A DNA stretch of 64,000 bases from Pseudomonas leptonychotis (GCF_004920405.1 NZ_RFLV01000001.1:1-64000), one strand, 5' to 3'; positions 44,706 through 56,548 are shown, numbered from the stretch's first letter. The notes: generated from the letters alone by a model not told the origin. Numbers and translations: made by a program.

Positions 44706-45033
44706 GGCGGGTTTCCTGCTGAGTAGACGAGACGATGAAAAAGTGAGCGCATCTTACCGGTGCAGGCCACAGGGTTCAAAGGCTCTTACACGCGTAGCGG
44801 GCACAAACCGGCAAACCTGCGAGCTGTCGGTAAATAACATAAAGATGCACAGAGCATTCGCGCTTAGCGCGAAAATCAAGTAATGTGTCGCCCACTGTCT
44901 GCATGTGTCACCGCGAATCGCTACATGATGCCTAGATTTCGATCCAAACATCGTCCGACTCCTAGTACTCGTTGCACTCAGTCCCGGCCTGGGCTTTTCC
45001 AGGGCTGTTAATAAATTTGTTAGGAGACATAAC
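44706..45033 (+). promoter_or_regulatory. Intergenic and long 5' leader before the cold-shock gene
   Basis: About 330 bp with no gene. A perfect 7-bp stem TTCGCGC/GCGCGAA (44856-44872) lies mid-way. Cold-shock genes usually have long regulated leaders, so this stretch may contain one. The dcd promoter also lies here. No defined cold box is recognised by eye. Confidence 0.45.
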
Positions 45034-45243
45034 ATGTCGAATCGTCAAAATGGCACCGTTAAGTGGTTCAACGATGAGAAAGGCTACGGCTTTATCACTC
45101 CTCAGTCTGGTGACGACCTGTTCGTACACTTCAAAGCTATCCAGAGCGATGGCTTCAAGAGCCTGAAAGAAGGCCAGGCAGTGACTTTCGTCGCTACCCG
45201 CGGTCAGAAAGGCATGCAAGCTGAGGAAGTTCAGGTTGTATAA
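45034..45243 (+). CDS. Cold-shock domain protein, CspA family (69 aa)
   Basis: A five-strand OB fold with both RNA-binding motifs: KGYGFI (RNP1) and LFVHF (RNP2). It binds single-stranded nucleic acids and acts as an RNA chaperone. TTAGGAGACATAAC lies just before the ATG. A strong terminator follows, so it is monocistronic. Confidence 0.97.
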   Translation: MSNRQNGTVKWFNDEKGYGFITPQSGDDLFVHFKAIQSDGFKSLKEGQAVTFVATRGQKGMQAEEVQVV

Positions 45244-45263
45244 CCTGCACTAACCCGCTTGAT

Positions 45264-45293
45264 AAAAAGCCCCGCCAAGTGCGGGGCTTTTTT
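45264..45293 (+). terminator. Terminator of the cold-shock gene
   Basis: AAAAAGCCCCGC and complement around CAAGT, followed by six T. Confidence 0.95.
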
Positions 45294-45349
45294 GTGGGCG
45301 CTGATTTTATTGGCACACCAAGGGCGCATTTACATGCGCCCTTGGTCAT

Positions 45350-46441
45350 TCAGTCTTCGCTGATTTCGATATTCGGCATGGCCTGATGAGCTGCACCTTG
45401 AGCAATTCGTGCGCCTACAGTGCGTGCAGTCTCTTGGTAAATCATCGCAATCTGGCTTTCTGGATCAGCAATGGTAGTCGGCTTGCCGCCGTCTGACTGC
45501 ATACGAATGGCCATCGACAGCGGCAATGAGGCCAGCAGATCAACACCAAACTGCGCCGCCAGTTTCTCGCCACCGCCCTCGCCGAACAGATGCTCGGCAT
45601 GACCGCAATTCGAGCAGATGTGCACAGCCATATTTTCCACCACCCCCAGCACCGGGATATTGACCTTGCGGAACATCTCCACGCCTTTTCTGGCATCCAA
45701 CAGAGCCAGATCCTGCGGCGTGGTAACGATTACCGCACCGGCCACTGGCACCTTCTGCGCCAGCGTCAGCTGGATATCACCCGTACCCGGCGGCATGTCC
45801 ACCACCAGGTAATCCAGGTCATCCCAGGCGGTCTGGGTAATCAGCTGCAGCAGCGCACCGGAAACCATCGGCCCGCGCCACACCACAGGCGTATTCTCAT
45901 CGGTGAGAAAGGCCATGGACATCACTTCCACACCATGGGCCTTGAGCGGCACAAACCACTTCTGATCCTTCACCTCTGGCCGCGTACCATCAGGGATGCC
46001 AAACATAATGCCCTGGCTCGGCCCGTAGATATCAGCATCGAGAATGCCGACCTTGGCCCCCTCGCGCGCCAGCGCCAGCGCCAGGTTGGCCGCGGTGGTA
46101 GATTTACCCACACCACCCTTGCCCGAGGCCACCGCAATCACATTTTTCACATTGGCCAAGGCCGGGATCTGTTCCTGCGCCTTGTGCGCCTCGATCACAC
46201 AGTCGACCTGCACCTGAGCACGCTCAACGCCCTCAAGGTTCTCCAGCGCCATCTGCAGCATCTGCGCCCAACCGGTTTTAAACAGCCCCGCGGCGTAACC
46301 CAGCTGCAAACGCACTGTGACCTGGCCACCTTGAATATCCACCTCACGCACGCAACCGGCGCTGACCGGGTCCTGATTTAGATGCGGATCAGTGTATTGG
46401 GACAAGGCGGCTTCGACCGCTGCGCGGGTAACGACACTCAT
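45350..46441 (-). CDS. apbC: Iron-sulfur cluster carrier protein ApbC/Mrp (363 aa)
   Basis: A ParA/MinD-type P-loop ATPase: a DUF59-like N-terminal domain (residues 1-85), then ASGKGGVGKSTTAANLALAL, DADIYGPSQGIMFG and LVVDMPPGTGDIQLTL. The Cys pair in VHICSNCGHAEHLFGEGGG binds the bridging cluster. It delivers Fe-S clusters. The ATG at 46441 is chosen because a CGGAG lies upstream. Confidence 0.95.
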   Translation of the reverse strand: MSVVTRAAVEAALSQYTDPHLNQDPVSAGCVREVDIQGGQVTVRLQLGYAAGLFKTGWAQMLQMALENLEGVERAQVQVDCVIEAHKAQEQIPALANVKNVIAVASGKGGVGKSTTAANLALALAREGAKVGILDADIYGPSQGIMFGIPDGTRPEVKDQKWFVPLKAHGVEVMSMAFLTDENTPVVWRGPMVSGALLQLITQTAWDDLDYLVVDMPPGTGDIQLTLAQKVPVAGAVIVTTPQDLALLDARKGVEMFRKVNIPVLGVVENMAVHICSNCGHAEHLFGEGGGEKLAAQFGVDLLASLPLSMAIRMQSDGGKPTTIADPESQIAMIYQETARTVGARIAQGAAHQAMPNIEISED

Positions 46442-46633
46442 GGAAAGCTCCGAAAGGCTGAGTAAAGCAGGCAAGCATGTTACCTCAGGGCGGCAGTTGA
46501 ATCAGCGCGACGGCTCCTGATCGACCTTCGCAGCACTTAAAGCCGCCTAAGGGTTACTGGCGCAAGGATGAAAAATATCCGCTGGCGCTATATAGTTGCC
46601 GGCTTCCCTGAGTTACCAGTGCAGCCGATTCCC

Positions 46634-48676
46634 ATGAGCGAAGCCCGCAAGATTCTTGTTACCAGCGCCCTGCCCTATGCCAATGGTTCGATCCACCTTG
46701 GCCATATGCTCGAATACATCCAGACCGACATGTGGGTGCGCTTCCAGAAACTGCGTGGCAACCAAGCCATCTACGTCTGCGCCGACGATGCGCATGGCTC
46801 GGCGATCATGCTGCGCGCGGAAAAAGAAGGCATTACCCCCGAACAGCTGATTGCCAATGTGCAGGCTGAACACACCGCCGACTTTGCCGACTTCGGGGTG
46901 AACTTCGATAACTATCATTCGACCCATTCGGATGAAAACCGCGAACTGTCTGCGGCCATCTACCTGAAGCTGCGTGATGCCGGGCATATCGCCACCCGCT
47001 CGGTGACCCAATATTTCGATCCCGAAAAAGGCATGTTCCTCGCTGACCGTTTCATCAAAGGCACTTGCCCGAAATGCGCAGCCGAAGACCAGTACGGCGA
47101 CAACTGTGAGAAGTGCGGCGCTACCTACGAGCCCACCGAGCTGAAGAACCCACGCTCGGCGATCTCCGGTGCTGTACCTGAGCTGCGTGATTCCAAGCAC
47201 TTCTTCTTTAAGCTGCCCGACTTCGACGCCATGCTGAAAAGCTGGACGCGTGGCGGTGCACTGCAAGACGCGGTCGCCAACAAAATCGCCGAGTGGTTAG
47301 ATTCCGGCCTGCAAGAATGGGACATCAGCCGCGATGCGCCTTATTTCGGTTTTGAAATACCCGACGAGCCAGGCAAATACTTCTACGTTTGGCTGGATGC
47401 ACCGATCGGCTACATGGCCAGCTTCAAAAACCTCTGCGCGCGTACGCCCGAACTGGATTTCGATGCGTTCTGGGGCAAAGAGTCGAGCGCCGAGCTGTAC
47501 CACTTTATTGGTAAAGACATCGTCAATTTCCACGCCCTGTTCTGGCCCGCCATGCTCGAAGGCGCGGGCTACCGCAAGCCAACCGCAGTGTGCGTGCACG
47601 GTTACCTGACGGTTAACGGCCAGAAGATGTCCAAGTCGCGCGGCACCTTTATCAAGGCGCGTACCTACCTGGACCACCTCAACCCCGAATACCTGCGCTA
47701 TTACTACGCAGCCAAGCTGGGCCGTGGCGTGGACGACCTTGATCTGAACCTGGAAGACTTCGTGCAGAAGGTCAACTCAGACCTGGTCGGTAAGGTGGTC
47801 AATATCGCCAGCCGCTGCGCCGGCTTTATCCACAAAGGCAACAATGGTCTGCTGCTGGCTGGCAACATTGCACCCGAGCTGACCGAAGCCTTTGATGCGG
47901 CCACACCGGCTATCGCCGAAGCCTATGAGAGCCGTGACTTTGCCCGCGCCATGCGCGAAATCATGGCACTGGCCGATCGTGCCAACGCCTGGATCGCTGA
48001 CAAAGCACCGTGGTCGCTGAATAAGCAGCCAGGCAAAGAAGCTGAGGTACAGGCCATCTGCGCACTGGGCGTGAACCTGTTCCGCCAGCTGGTGATTTTC
48101 TTGAAGCCTGTCCTGCCGCAGCTGGCCAAAGACGCCGAAGCCTTCCTCAATGTCGCGCCCCTGACCTGGGACGATCATAAGTACCTGCTGGCCGACCATC
48201 AGCTCAACCCGTTCAACGCCCTGCTCACCCGTATCGAACCAGCGAAAATCGAGGCCATGATCGAAGCGTCCAAAGAAGACCTAGCGGCCAGCGAAGCGGC
48301 ACCTGCCGCTCAAGGCAATGGCGAGCTGGTTAAAGATCCACTGGCCAGCGAGATCGCTTTCGACGCCTTTGCAGCGGTTGACCTGCGCATCGCCCTGATC
48401 GAGAAATGCGAATTCGTTGAAGGGGCCGACAAACTGCTGCGCCTGACCCTGGATATCGGCGACGCCAAGCGCAACGTGTTCAGCGGCATCAAGAGCGCCT
48501 ACCCGGACCCAAGCAAGCTGGAAGGCCGCCTGACCCTGTACGTGGCCAACCTGGCGGCGCGCAAGATGAAGTTCGGCATCAGCGAGGGCATGGTGTTGGC
48601 GGCAGGCCCTGGCGGCGAAGAAATCTACCTGCTTAGCCCCGACAGTGGTGCCAAACCGGGCCAGCGGGTTAAGTAA
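46634..48676 (+). CDS. metG: Methionyl-tRNA synthetase (680 aa)
   Basis: Class I synthetase: HLGH at residues 22-25 (within [14 protein letters not shown]), a Zn knuckle [19 protein letters not shown], and KMSKSRG near residue 330. The C-terminal part ([20 protein letters not shown]) is the EMAP/Arc1p-type tRNA-binding domain. The ATG at 46634 is chosen by homology. The longer frame from 46568 adds residues not seen in the family, and no strong Shine-Dalgarno sequence is visible. Confidence 0.96.
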   Translation: MSEARKILVTSALPYANGSIHLGHMLEYIQTDMWVRFQKLRGNQAIYVCADDAHGSAIMLRAEKEGITPEQLIANVQAEHTADFADFGVNFDNYHSTHSDENRELSAAIYLKLRDAGHIATRSVTQYFDPEKGMFLADRFIKGTCPKCAAEDQYGDNCEKCGATYEPTELKNPRSAISGAVPELRDSKHFFFKLPDFDAMLKSWTRGGALQDAVANKIAEWLDSGLQEWDISRDAPYFGFEIPDEPGKYFYVWLDAPIGYMASFKNLCARTPELDFDAFWGKESSAELYHFIGKDIVNFHALFWPAMLEGAGYRKPTAVCVHGYLTVNGQKMSKSRGTFIKARTYLDHLNPEYLRYYYAAKLGRGVDDLDLNLEDFVQKVNSDLVGKVVNIASRCAGFIHKGNNGLLLAGNIAPELTEAFDAATPAIAEAYESRDFARAMREIMALADRANAWIADKAPWSLNKQPGKEAEVQAICALGVNLFRQLVIFLKPVLPQLAKDAEAFLNVAPLTWDDHKYLLADHQLNPFNALLTRIEPAKIEAMIEASKEDLAASEAAPAAQGNGELVKDPLASEIAFDAFAAVDLRIALIEKCEFVEGADKLLRLTLDIGDAKRNVFSGIKSAYPDPSKLEGRLTLYVANLAARKMKFGISEGMVLAAGPGGEEIYLLSPDSGAKPGQRVK

Positions 48677-48692
48677 ACCGCTACGAAGGATC

Positions 48693-48719
48693 AGCGCAGC
48701 CAGGCGCTCTGGCTGCGCT
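48693..48719 (+). terminator. Hairpin after metG
   Basis: AGCGCAGCCAG and complement around GCGCT, with no clear T run. Confidence 0.5.
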
Positions 48720-48832
48720 AGCCTTATGCCAACACCTCAGGAACGCTGATCCGGCTTGTATGGCCGCATCGGCTTACCGATAATAAGCACCCTTTTCCTG
48801 CGGCCTTTGCCCGTCCATTAACGGAACCTGCA

Positions 48833-49417
48833 ATGACCGAACTCGCCTTGATCATGGTCAGCGCCATCCTGGTTAACAACTTCGTGTTGGTCCAGTTTCT
48901 TGGCCTATGCCCGTTTATGGGCGTTTCGAAGAAAATCGAAACGGCCATTGGCCTGTCGCTGGCCACCACCTTCGTGCTGACCCTGGCCGCCATGTGCAGC
49001 TACCTGGTGCAGCAGTACGTGCTCAAGCCGCTGGATATCGAATACCTGCGCACCATCAGCTTTATTCTGGTGATTGCCGTGGTGGTGCAGTTCACCGAAA
49101 TGGTGGTCAACAAGACCAGCCCGCTGCTCTATCGCGTACTGGGTATCTTCCTGCCGCTGATTACCACCAACTGCATCGTGCTTGGTGTGGCCCTGCTTAA
49201 CGCCAACAAGGCCGAGTTCACTTTTATTACCGCCACCGCCACCGGCTTTGCCGCCGGCCTGGGTTTCTCGCTAGTACTGGTGCTGTTCGCCGCCATGCGT
49301 GAACGCATTGCCATCGCTGACGTACCCAAGTCCTTCCAGGGTGCTGCCATCGGCATGATCACCGCCGGGCTGATGTCCCTGGCGTTTATGGGCTTTAGCG
49401 GGCTGATCAAGCTATGA
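48833..49417 (+). CDS. rnfA: Ion-translocating oxidoreductase subunit A (194 aa)
   Basis: Six membrane segments and the pattern [20 protein letters not shown] near the start. With RnfE it forms the pair of inner-membrane subunits that hold the embedded iron-sulfur centre. First gene of the rnf operon. It overlaps rnfB by 4 nt. The complex couples ferredoxin and NAD redox to ion transport and in Gammaproteobacteria keeps SoxR reduced. Confidence 0.96.
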   Translation: MTELALIMVSAILVNNFVLVQFLGLCPFMGVSKKIETAIGLSLATTFVLTLAAMCSYLVQQYVLKPLDIEYLRTISFILVIAVVVQFTEMVVNKTSPLLYRVLGIFLPLITTNCIVLGVALLNANKAEFTFITATATGFAAGLGFSLVLVLFAAMRERIAIADVPKSFQGAAIGMITAGLMSLAFMGFSGLIKL

Positions 49418-49989
49418 GCCTGGTGCTGATCGCTGTTCTCGCGCTGCTCGCCCTGTGCCTGGTAGCCGGCGCCATCCTCGGTTTCGCGGCCATACGTTTC
49501 AAGGTCGAAGGCAACCCGATTGCCGAACAGATCAACGCCCTGCTGCCGCAAACCCAATGCGGCCAATGCGGCTACCCCGGCTGCAAGCCCTACGCCGAAG
49601 CGATTGCCGGCGGCGACAAGATCAACAAGTGCCCGCCTGGCGGTGAGTCGACCATTCAAGCGCTGGCTGATTTGCTCGATGTAGAAGCCGAACCGCTGGA
49701 CGCTGTGGAAGGCGAGAAGCCGCAGATGGTTGCCTACATTCGCGAAGCCGAATGCATCGGCTGCACCAAATGCATCCAGGCCTGCCCAGTGGACGCCATC
49801 GTCGGCGCGGCCAAGCAGATGCACACGGTAATCGTCAGCGAATGCACCGGCTGCGACCTGTGCGTAGAGCCCTGCCCAGTGGACTGCATCGACATGCTTG
49901 AGGTCGGTAGTACGGTACAAAGCTGGAAGTGGGAAAAACCCCTGGCACCTGGCCAACTGATTGCCAGCGACCGGGGGCAAGCCGCATGA
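49414..49989 (+). CDS. rnfB: Ion-translocating oxidoreductase subunit B, iron-sulfur (191 aa)
   Basis: An N-terminal membrane anchor, then a four-Cys cluster site [16 protein letters not shown] with CPPGG (residues 49-75), and two ferredoxin-type 4Fe-4S motifs [14 protein letters not shown] and [14 protein letters not shown]. It receives electrons for the membrane complex. Overlaps rnfC by 4 nt. Confidence 0.96.
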   Translation: MSLVLIAVLALLALCLVAGAILGFAAIRFKVEGNPIAEQINALLPQTQCGQCGYPGCKPYAEAIAGGDKINKCPPGGESTIQALADLLDVEAEPLDAVEGEKPQMVAYIREAECIGCTKCIQACPVDAIVGAAKQMHTVIVSECTGCDLCVEPCPVDCIDMLEVGSTVQSWKWEKPLAPGQLIASDRGQAA

Positions 49990-52292
49990 GCGACCTGAAC
50001 CATGCTGACGCTTTGAAAATCTGGAACATCCCGGGCGGCATTCACCCCGCCGAATGCAAAGCGCTGTCCAACCGCACGCCGATTCAGCCAGCACTACTGC
50101 CCAAACAGTTGACCCTGCCGCTCAATCAACACATTGGCGCACCGGCCGAGCCGGTAGTGACCGTGGGTGAGCGCGTACTGAAAGGCCAATTGATCGCCGC
50201 GGCCAATGGTTTTGTCAGCGTGCCGCTGCACGCACCGACCTCCGGTACCGTGAGTTTTATCGGCCCACAGCCTTACCCCCATGTATCCGGCATGCTCGCC
50301 CCCGCTATCGTCATCGACAGCGACGGCTTAGACGAGTGGTGCGCACTCACGCCTTGCCCGGACTATCAGCACCTCGACAACAGTCTCCTGGCTGAGCTGA
50401 TTCGCCAGGCCGGCATCAGCGGTATGGGCGGGGCAGGCTTTCCCACAGCGGTCAAACTCAACGCGCGGCCGACGCAAAAAATCCACACCCTGATCATCAA
50501 CGGCACCGAGTGCGAGCCCTATATCACCGCCGATGACGTATTAATGCGCGAGCGTGCGAGCGCGCTGATCTCGGGTATCGACATCCTGGTGCAGCTGATT
50601 CAGCCACAAGACGTGCTGATCGGCATCGAAGACAACAAACCCGAAGCCGTCGCTGCCGTGCGCGCCGCACTCGATGGGCACCGCTATCAGCTCAAAGTGT
50701 TCCCGACCAAATACCCCTCAGGCGGCGAGAAACAGCTGATCCAGATTCTCACCGGCGTGGAAGTACCCTCCGGCGGCTTACCGGCTGATATCGGCATGCT
50801 CTGCCAGAACGTCGGTACCTGCGTGGCGATTCACGACGCCGTGGTCCACGGTAAGCCGCTGATCTCGCGCATCACCACCCTCACCGGCGAAGCGCTGGCG
50901 CAGCCGATGAACGTCGAGGTGTTGCTGGGCACACCCGTGAGCGAGCTACTGGCGTTTGCTGGCCTGGATCAAGGCAAACTCAACCGCCTGATCATGGGCG
51001 GCCCGATGATGGGCTTTACCCTGCCCGATTTCGCCGTGCCGCTGATCAAAACCACCAACTGCCTATTGGCCGCTACCGACGCCGAACTACCCGCGCCGCC
51101 GCCTGCCATGCCGTGCATTCGTTGCGGTGAGTGCGCCGAAGCCTGCCCTGCCAGCCTGTTGCCGCAGCAGCTGCACTTCTTCGCCATCGGCCAGGAGCAC
51201 GAGCAGCTTAAAGCGCACAATCTGTTTGACTGCATTGAATGCGGCGCCTGCGCTTATGTCTGCCCTTCCAGCATTCCACTGGTGCAGTACTACCGCGCGG
51301 CCAAGGGCGAGATTCGCGACCTGGAGCAGAAACAGCTTAAGGCCGAACAATCCAAGCAGCGTTTCGAACTGCGTCAGGAGCGCCTGCGCCGCGCCGAAGA
51401 GCAGAAGGAAGCCGATCGCCAGGTTCGCGCCGCCAAAGCCGCCGCAGCCAAGGCCGCCCAGGCTGCAGCCGCTGAGTCCGGCGACGCGGCAGCCGCCGCG
51501 AAACCTGCAGGCCCAACTGATGAGCAGAAGAAGCTCAAGATCGAAGCCAGCATGGCCCAAGTCGCCCTGAGAAAAGCCGAAAAGCAGCTGGCCGCGCATG
51601 CCACGCCTGAGCTGCAAGCCCAGGTTGACGAGTTGCGCAGCGCCGCAGTAACCGCGCAGCAAGCACTGGACGCCGCCATGGCCGCCAACCCGCCAACACC
51701 GGTGGCTGCCGCCGCACCCGCTGCGGACGATGGCGCATTGAAGAAAACCAAAATCGACGCCGCCATGCTCCGTGCGCAACTGCGCAAGCTGGAAAAGTTT
51801 GAAGAACCCACCAGCGAGCAGCAGGCCGAGCTGCAGCAACTGCGCACTCAGCTAGAAGCCGCAGAAAAGCTGCTCGCCAGTTTGCAAGCCGAAGCCCCAT
51901 TCGCCCCCGCTAAACCCACAGAAGCCAGCGCCGTCGATCCGCTGAAAAAAGCCAAAATCGAATTGGCCATGAAACGTGCAGAACTGAAGAAAGCCGAAAA
52001 AGCCGAAAGCGACGAGGCGACACTCAACGCGTTGCGCGCAGCATTGGCCCAGGCCGAGCAAGCCCTGCATGACGCCGAGGCTGCGTCCAACAAGCCTGCG
52101 TCGGAACTGGTACGCACAGACAAAAAGCCGATTGACGAGGCCACCCGCGCACTGAAAACCGAAGTCGCCTTCGCCCGCGCCGACCTGCGCAAGCTGGAGC
52201 GTGACGACAGCAGCGCAGCGGATGCACTGACAGCGGCCCGCCAACGCTTGGCCGATGCCGAACAGCAACTGGCGGAGCACCAGAGCGCATAG
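49986..52292 (+). CDS. rnfC: Ion-translocating oxidoreductase subunit C with a long repeated tail (768 aa)
   Basis: Residues 1-440 are typical RnfC: NADH/FMN-type loop [13 protein letters not shown], and two 4Fe-4S motifs [17 protein letters not shown] (about 376) and [14 protein letters not shown] (about 416). The remaining 330 residues are an Ala/Lys/Glu-rich coiled coil. Four copies of a LKKxKIxxAMxRAxLRKxEK-type unit begin near residues 514, 584, 652 and 721. Long tails occur in other gammaproteobacterial RnfC, but repeat number varies. The ATG at 49986 overlaps the rnfB stop. Confidence 0.95.
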   Translation: MSDLNHADALKIWNIPGGIHPAECKALSNRTPIQPALLPKQLTLPLNQHIGAPAEPVVTVGERVLKGQLIAAANGFVSVPLHAPTSGTVSFIGPQPYPHVSGMLAPAIVIDSDGLDEWCALTPCPDYQHLDNSLLAELIRQAGISGMGGAGFPTAVKLNARPTQKIHTLIINGTECEPYITADDVLMRERASALISGIDILVQLIQPQDVLIGIEDNKPEAVAAVRAALDGHRYQLKVFPTKYPSGGEKQLIQILTGVEVPSGGLPADIGMLCQNVGTCVAIHDAVVHGKPLISRITTLTGEALAQPMNVEVLLGTPVSELLAFAGLDQGKLNRLIMGGPMMGFTLPDFAVPLIKTTNCLLAATDAELPAPPPAMPCIRCGECAEACPASLLPQQLHFFAIGQEHEQLKAHNLFDCIECGACAYVCPSSIPLVQYYRAAKGEIRDLEQKQLKAEQSKQRFELRQERLRRAEEQKEADRQVRAAKAAAAKAAQAAAAESGDAAAAAKPAGPTDEQKKLKIEASMAQVALRKAEKQLAAHATPELQAQVDELRSAAVTAQQALDAAMAANPPTPVAAAAPAADDGALKKTKIDAAMLRAQLRKLEKFEEPTSEQQAELQQLRTQLEAAEKLLASLQAEAPFAPAKPTEASAVDPLKKAKIELAMKRAELKKAEKAESDEATLNALRAALAQAEQALHDAEAASNKPASELVRTDKKPIDEATRALKTEVAFARADLRKLERDDSSAADALTAARQRLADAEQQLAEHQSA

Positions 52293-52295
52293 ATT

Positions 52296-52408
<113 letters not shown>

Positions 52409-52433
52409 AACAGACTGTTCAACCGGAGCGTCA

Positions 52434-53465
52434 ATGGTCCTGCCCCGCATCACCTCGCCCCATGCCAAGGGCAACAACCGCACTCAGCAAGTGATGCTGC
52501 ACGTGCTGCTGGCGGCTGTACCGGGCATTTTGGCCATGACCTGGCTGTTTGGTATCGGCACTTTGATCAACCTGCTGTGGGCCAGCGCATGCGCCCTGGG
52601 TTTCGAGGCCGCCATCCTGGCGCTGCGCAAACGCCCAGTGGTTTTCTTCCTCAAGGATTACAGCGTACTGGTCACCGCCGTGCTGCTGGCCCTGGCGTTG
52701 CCGCCTTACTCACCGTGGTGGCTAACCCTGGTGGCCACTGGTTTTGCCGTGATATTGGGCAAGCAATTGTATGGTGGTCTTGGCCAGAACCCTTTCAACC
52801 CGGCCATGCTCGGCTATGTAGTGGTACTGGTGTCCTTCCCAGTGGAGATGACCTCCTGGCCAGCGTCACACAGCGTGGGAATGCTCGAAGGCTTACAGCA
52901 GATTCTCGGCATCGCCCATCTGCCGGACGGCTGGGCCCAGGCCACTGCATTGGACGCATTGAAGATCAACAAAAGCCTGACCATCGACGAGCTATGGGCG
53001 CAGAGCCCGGCATTCGGCCGTTTTGGCGGCGCAGGCAGTGAAGCGGTCAACCTGGCCTTCCTTGCCGGCGGTCTGTACCTGCTGCATAAACGCTTATTCA
53101 CCTGGCATGCCCCCGTCGGCATGCTCGCCGCCCTGGCGGTGATGAGCCTGGTGTTCTGGAATGGCTCGGGCTCGGATTCGCACGGTTCGCCACTGTTTCA
53201 CCTGCTCACCGGTGCAACCATGCTGGGGGCCTTTTTTATCGTCACCGACCCCGTTAGCGGTGCCACCAGCAACCTTGGCCGCCTTATTTTCGGAATCGGC
53301 GTCGGTGTGCTCGTCTATGTAATTCGCGCCTGGGGCGGCTACCCAGATGCGGTTGCCTTCGCCGTGCTGCTGATGAACCTCGCCGCCCCCACCATCGACT
53401 ACTACACGCGCCCGCGGACTTACGGCCACCGTAAGCCGACTCGCGGCTTCAAGTTGGGAGAGTGA
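52434..53465 (+). CDS. rnfD: Ion-translocating oxidoreductase subunit D (343 aa)
   Basis: About nine membrane segments. The flavinylation context is [20 protein letters not shown], where the Thr of the TGAT-type stretch would carry FMN, as in NqrB/RnfD. It is separated from rnfC by 141 nt holding the palindromic element. GGAG lies about 8 nt before the ATG. Confidence 0.95.
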   Translation: MVLPRITSPHAKGNNRTQQVMLHVLLAAVPGILAMTWLFGIGTLINLLWASACALGFEAAILALRKRPVVFFLKDYSVLVTAVLLALALPPYSPWWLTLVATGFAVILGKQLYGGLGQNPFNPAMLGYVVVLVSFPVEMTSWPASHSVGMLEGLQQILGIAHLPDGWAQATALDALKINKSLTIDELWAQSPAFGRFGGAGSEAVNLAFLAGGLYLLHKRLFTWHAPVGMLAALAVMSLVFWNGSGSDSHGSPLFHLLTGATMLGAFFIVTDPVSGATSNLGRLIFGIGVGVLVYVIRAWGGYPDAVAFAVLLMNLAAPTIDYYTRPRTYGHRKPTRGFKLGE

Positions 53466-53467
53466 CC

Positions 53468-54109
53468 GTGGCCCTGCCTGAAATTAGCCGCTCGATGCTG
53501 AAGAACAGCCTGGTACTGGGCCTGTTCGCCATTGCTACCGTAGGTTTGGTGGCCACCCTGCATCACGTCACCGCCGAACGTATTGCCACCGCCGAGCGTG
53601 ACGCTCAAGTGCGCGCCCTCAGCGAAATCCTGCCACGGGGCAGCTACGACAATCATTTGCTGGATAACAGCATCGAGTTGCACGACCCGCTGCTGGGCAG
53701 CAAATCGCCACAAGCCGCCTATATCGCCCTGAAAGACGGCAAGCCCAGCGCCATTATTCTGCGCGCCACTGCGCCAGACGGTTACAGCGGTGCGATCCAG
53801 TTGCTGATCGGCATTCAAGCCGATGGCCGTCTGGCCGGCGTACGCGTGCTTAACCATCGAGAAACTCCCGGCCTGGGCGACAAGATCGAACTGGCCAAGA
53901 GCGCCTGGATTCGCAGCTTCGAAGGTAAATCGCTGGCTGCGCCCAGCGGCGACGGCTGGGCGGTGAAGAAGGATCGCGGTGAGTTCGACCAGTTTGCCGG
54001 CGCGACCATCACCCCGCGCGCAGTGGTCAAGGCGGTACACAAAGCCCTGCAGTATTTCGACGCCCACAAGCAACAGCTGTTCGCAGCCCAGGTGAAGTCC
54101 AATGGCTAG
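53468..54109 (+). CDS. rnfG: Ion-translocating oxidoreductase subunit G (213 aa)
   Basis: One N-terminal membrane anchor (residues 13-33) and a periplasmic FMN-binding domain: [20 protein letters not shown] and [19 protein letters not shown], in which a Thr of the GAT motif carries covalent FMN. Start: the GTG at 53468 lies 7 nt after GGGAG and is preferred over the GTG at 53462, which overlaps the rnfD stop. Both are in frame. Confidence 0.93.
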   Translation: MALPEISRSMLKNSLVLGLFAIATVGLVATLHHVTAERIATAERDAQVRALSEILPRGSYDNHLLDNSIELHDPLLGSKSPQAAYIALKDGKPSAIILRATAPDGYSGAIQLLIGIQADGRLAGVRVLNHRETPGLGDKIELAKSAWIRSFEGKSLAAPSGDGWAVKKDRGEFDQFAGATITPRAVVKAVHKALQYFDAHKQQLFAAQVKSNG

Positions 54110-54815
54110 TCCCAGCTACCGCGAAATCACAGTCAACGGGCTGTGGAAAAACAACCCGGCCCTGGTGCAATTGCTCGGCCTCTGCCCACTGCTGGGGGTG
54201 AGCAACTCGGCGGTCAATGCGCTGGGTTTGTCACTGGCCAGCGCCGTGGTATTGATCTGCTCCGGCGCTGCGGTTTCCTTGGTGCGCGGCGTGGTCAACA
54301 CCGCTGTGCGCTTACCGGCCTTTGTGATGATCATTGCCGCACTGACCACCTGCATCGAGCTGCTGATGCAGGCCTTCACCTACGAGCTGTACCAGATACT
54401 CGGGATTTTTATCCCACTGATTACCACCAACTGCGTGATCCTCGGCCGCGCCGATGGCTTCGCGGCGAAAACCGATCCGGCGCGCGCAGCCTACGACGGC
54501 TTGATGATGGGCTTGGGCTTTGGTGCCGTGCTGGTGATGATCGGCGCGTTGCGCGAGCTGCTCGGCACCGGTGCGGTGTTTGCCAATATGCATCTGCTGT
54601 TCGGCCCCATCGCCGCCAACTGGCAGCTCACGCTGATCCCCGAATACAAAGGCTTTCTGCTGGCCATCCTGCCGCCAGGCGCGTTTATCGTGTTGGGCTT
54701 GTTGATTGCCTGCAAAAACCGCGTGGACGAGGTGTTGGCTGAACGGGCCAAGGCCCAGCACGTGGCTACACCTGCACAGAGCCGCCGCGTGCGCGTGACC
54801 GGAGTGATCGAGTGA
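54102..54815 (+). CDS. rnfE: Ion-translocating oxidoreductase subunit E (237 aa)
   Basis: Six membrane segments with [20 protein letters not shown] near the start and [20 protein letters not shown]. Partner of RnfA in the membrane core. Overlaps rnfG by 8 nt and nth by 4 nt. Confidence 0.95.
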   Translation: MASPSYREITVNGLWKNNPALVQLLGLCPLLGVSNSAVNALGLSLASAVVLICSGAAVSLVRGVVNTAVRLPAFVMIIAALTTCIELLMQAFTYELYQILGIFIPLITTNCVILGRADGFAAKTDPARAAYDGLMMGLGFGAVLVMIGALRELLGTGAVFANMHLLFGPIAANWQLTLIPEYKGFLLAILPPGAFIVLGLLIACKNRVDEVLAERAKAQHVATPAQSRRVRVTGVIE

Positions 54816-55450
54816 ACGCTGCCAAGCGTCTGGAAATCTTCCGCCGCCTGCATGAAGACAACCCCGAGCCGAAAACCGAACTGGCTTACAGTACCCCCTT
54901 CGAGTTGCTGATTGCGGTGACGCTCTCGGCTCAAGCCACTGACGTCAGCGTCAACAAAGCCACTGCCAAACTCTACCCCGTGGCCAACACGCCAGAAGCC
55001 ATCTATGCCCTAGGCGTGGCCGGCCTGAGCGAATACATCAAGACCATCGGCCTGTACAACAGCAAAGCCAAAAACGTGATTGAAACCTGCCGTTTGCTGA
55101 TTGAGCGCCATAACAGCCAAGTGCCAGAAACCCGCGAGGAGCTGGAAGCCTTGCCGGGGGTGGGCCGCAAGACCGCTAACGTGGTGCTCAACACCGCATT
55201 TCGCCAGCTGGCCATGGCGGTGGACACGCATATCTTTCGCGTCAGCAACCGCACCGGTATAGCGCCCGGCAAGAATGTTGTGGAAGTAGAAAACAAACTG
55301 ATGAAGTTTGTGCCCAAGCAATTTCTCCTCGATTCACACCACTGGCTGATCCTGCATGGCCGTTACGTCTGCCAGGCGCGCAAGCCGCGTTGTGGCAGCT
55401 GCCGCATCGAAGACCTGTGTGAATACAAACAGAAAACCTCCGACGATTGA
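54812..55450 (+). CDS. nth: Endonuclease III, DNA glycosylase/AP lyase (212 aa)
   Basis: Helix-hairpin-helix [20 protein letters not shown], catalytic Lys in that motif, Asp in [15 protein letters not shown], and the C-terminal iron-sulfur cysteines [17 protein letters not shown]. Removes oxidised pyrimidines. GTG start overlapping the rnfE stop, which is the usual end of this operon. Confidence 0.96.
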   Translation: MNAAKRLEIFRRLHEDNPEPKTELAYSTPFELLIAVTLSAQATDVSVNKATAKLYPVANTPEAIYALGVAGLSEYIKTIGLYNSKAKNVIETCRLLIERHNSQVPETREELEALPGVGRKTANVVLNTAFRQLAMAVDTHIFRVSNRTGIAPGKNVVEVENKLMKFVPKQFLLDSHHWLILHGRYVCQARKPRCGSCRIEDLCEYKQKTSDD

Positions 55451-55557
55451 GCCGCTATTCAGTCCCTCAATGAATCGATTGAAAAAAACTTTTTTACCCG
55501 CCCAGGTTTTGCCGCTATAAGGTGCGCAAATGGCCCTTGTAGCCTGGAGCGGAACTG

Positions 55558-55737
55558 ATGAGCACTGATAAAGAAGAACTTGAGCTCGACGAAGATTTTG
55601 TGGCTGAAGACGCCGATGATGCGGAAGCACCGGTAGAGGTTGCCAAGACCAACCTGACCAAGCGCCGCATCATCGATAACCTCTTGGACGAACGCCGTCT
55701 GAGCAGGCAATTGTCCGAATACGATTTCGACTTTTAG
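55558..55737 (+). CDS. Small acidic conserved protein (59 aa)
   Basis: An acidic N-terminal half (KEELELDEDFVAEDADDAEA) and a basic helix TKRRIIDNLLDERRLSRQL ending in EYDFDF. GGAG lies 8 nt before the ATG. From memory P. aeruginosa has a similar small gene (PA3496-like) next to nth. Function unknown. Confidence 0.75.
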   Translation: MSTDKEELELDEDFVAEDADDAEAPVEVAKTNLTKRRIIDNLLDERRLSRQLSEYDFDF

Positions 55738-56137
55738 TGACACTTATGCGCAGCCTTGTCCGGCAACGCTGCGGCAACCCCGTGTTCTAGGCCCTTTCGC
55801 GCCCCGGAACGCGGATTGGTTATCTCAGGGCGACCGTTGCCTAGGATGGCACCCCATTGGCTCTTGTCACGACGTAAGTGCTGCAAACTAAGTCCAGCCC
55901 GCGCTGAAACAATGGCTACCTAGCCCATTGATCATCTAGCGCACACTACCAGTGTGCCGCACAAGCCGTTGCTTGGCCTAGACTGGCCACCCCAACGCCC
56001 CTCAGGCACAGCCTTTGCAATCGAATTAACCAAGTAATCGCGGAGGGCTCAGCGCACACACGGCCCTACCTCGACTATTGCGAAACAGCGCTAGCCCTGT
56101 ATTAGCCCTGATTAACTCCTGAAGGAAGATGGAATTT
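55738..56137. other. Intergenic region before the MerR-type gene
   Basis: About 400 bp with no recognisable gene or RNA. It must carry the promoter of the MerR-type gene. No clear MerR-type operator is visible by eye. Confidence 0.45.
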
Positions 56138-56548
56138 ATGTATATAGGACAAGCCGCCAAGCTCTCAGGGGCCACGATCAAAAGCATTCGTCACTATGAA
56201 GAAATAGGCCTGCTCCCGCCGCCTCAACGCGAAGGTAAGTATCGCGTCTATCGGCAAGAAAGCGTCGATGTACTGCGTTTTATCAAGTGTGCCCAACAAC
56301 TCGGTTTCAAACTGAAAGAACTGCAAGACATTCTGCAGGGTTACAACGGTTTGGATTTCCCTTGGGACTTGGCGCAACATGAAATCGCCAGAAAGAAAAA
56401 TGAGCTGCTCACCCAGATCGATGCAATGCAGCAACTTTACGAAGGTCTGGCGGACTTCGAACAAAACCTCAACGGTGCAAAAGAGGAATGCCATCTCGCT
56501 CAGAACAGCGATCAAACAAAAAAAAATCATCCAGAATTACAGAGCTAG
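56138..56548 (+). CDS. MerR-family transcriptional regulator (136 aa)
   Basis: An N-terminal winged helix with MYIGQAAKLSGATIKSIRHY and EEIGLLPPPQREGKYRVY, then a coiled-coil dimer helix (LTQIDAMQQLYEGLADFEQN). The metal Cys pair of CueR or MerR is absent. Only a Cys near residue 124 is seen, so the ligand is probably not a copper-type metal. The start at 56138 has GGAAG 9 nt upstream. The ATG at 56129 is too close to the ribosome site. It faces the exporter operon tail to tail. Confidence 0.88.
   Translation: MYIGQAAKLSGATIKSIRHYEEIGLLPPPQREGKYRVYRQESVDVLRFIKCAQQLGFKLKELQDILQGYNGLDFPWDLAQHEIARKKNELLTQIDAMQQLYEGLADFEQNLNGAKEECHLAQNSDQTKKNHPELQS

Noticed and set aside
55476-55500. AT-rich palindrome (AAAAAAACTTTTTT) after nth as a terminator
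   Set aside because: There is no GC-rich stem, so it is not a convincing intrinsic terminator. It may simply be part of a promoter.
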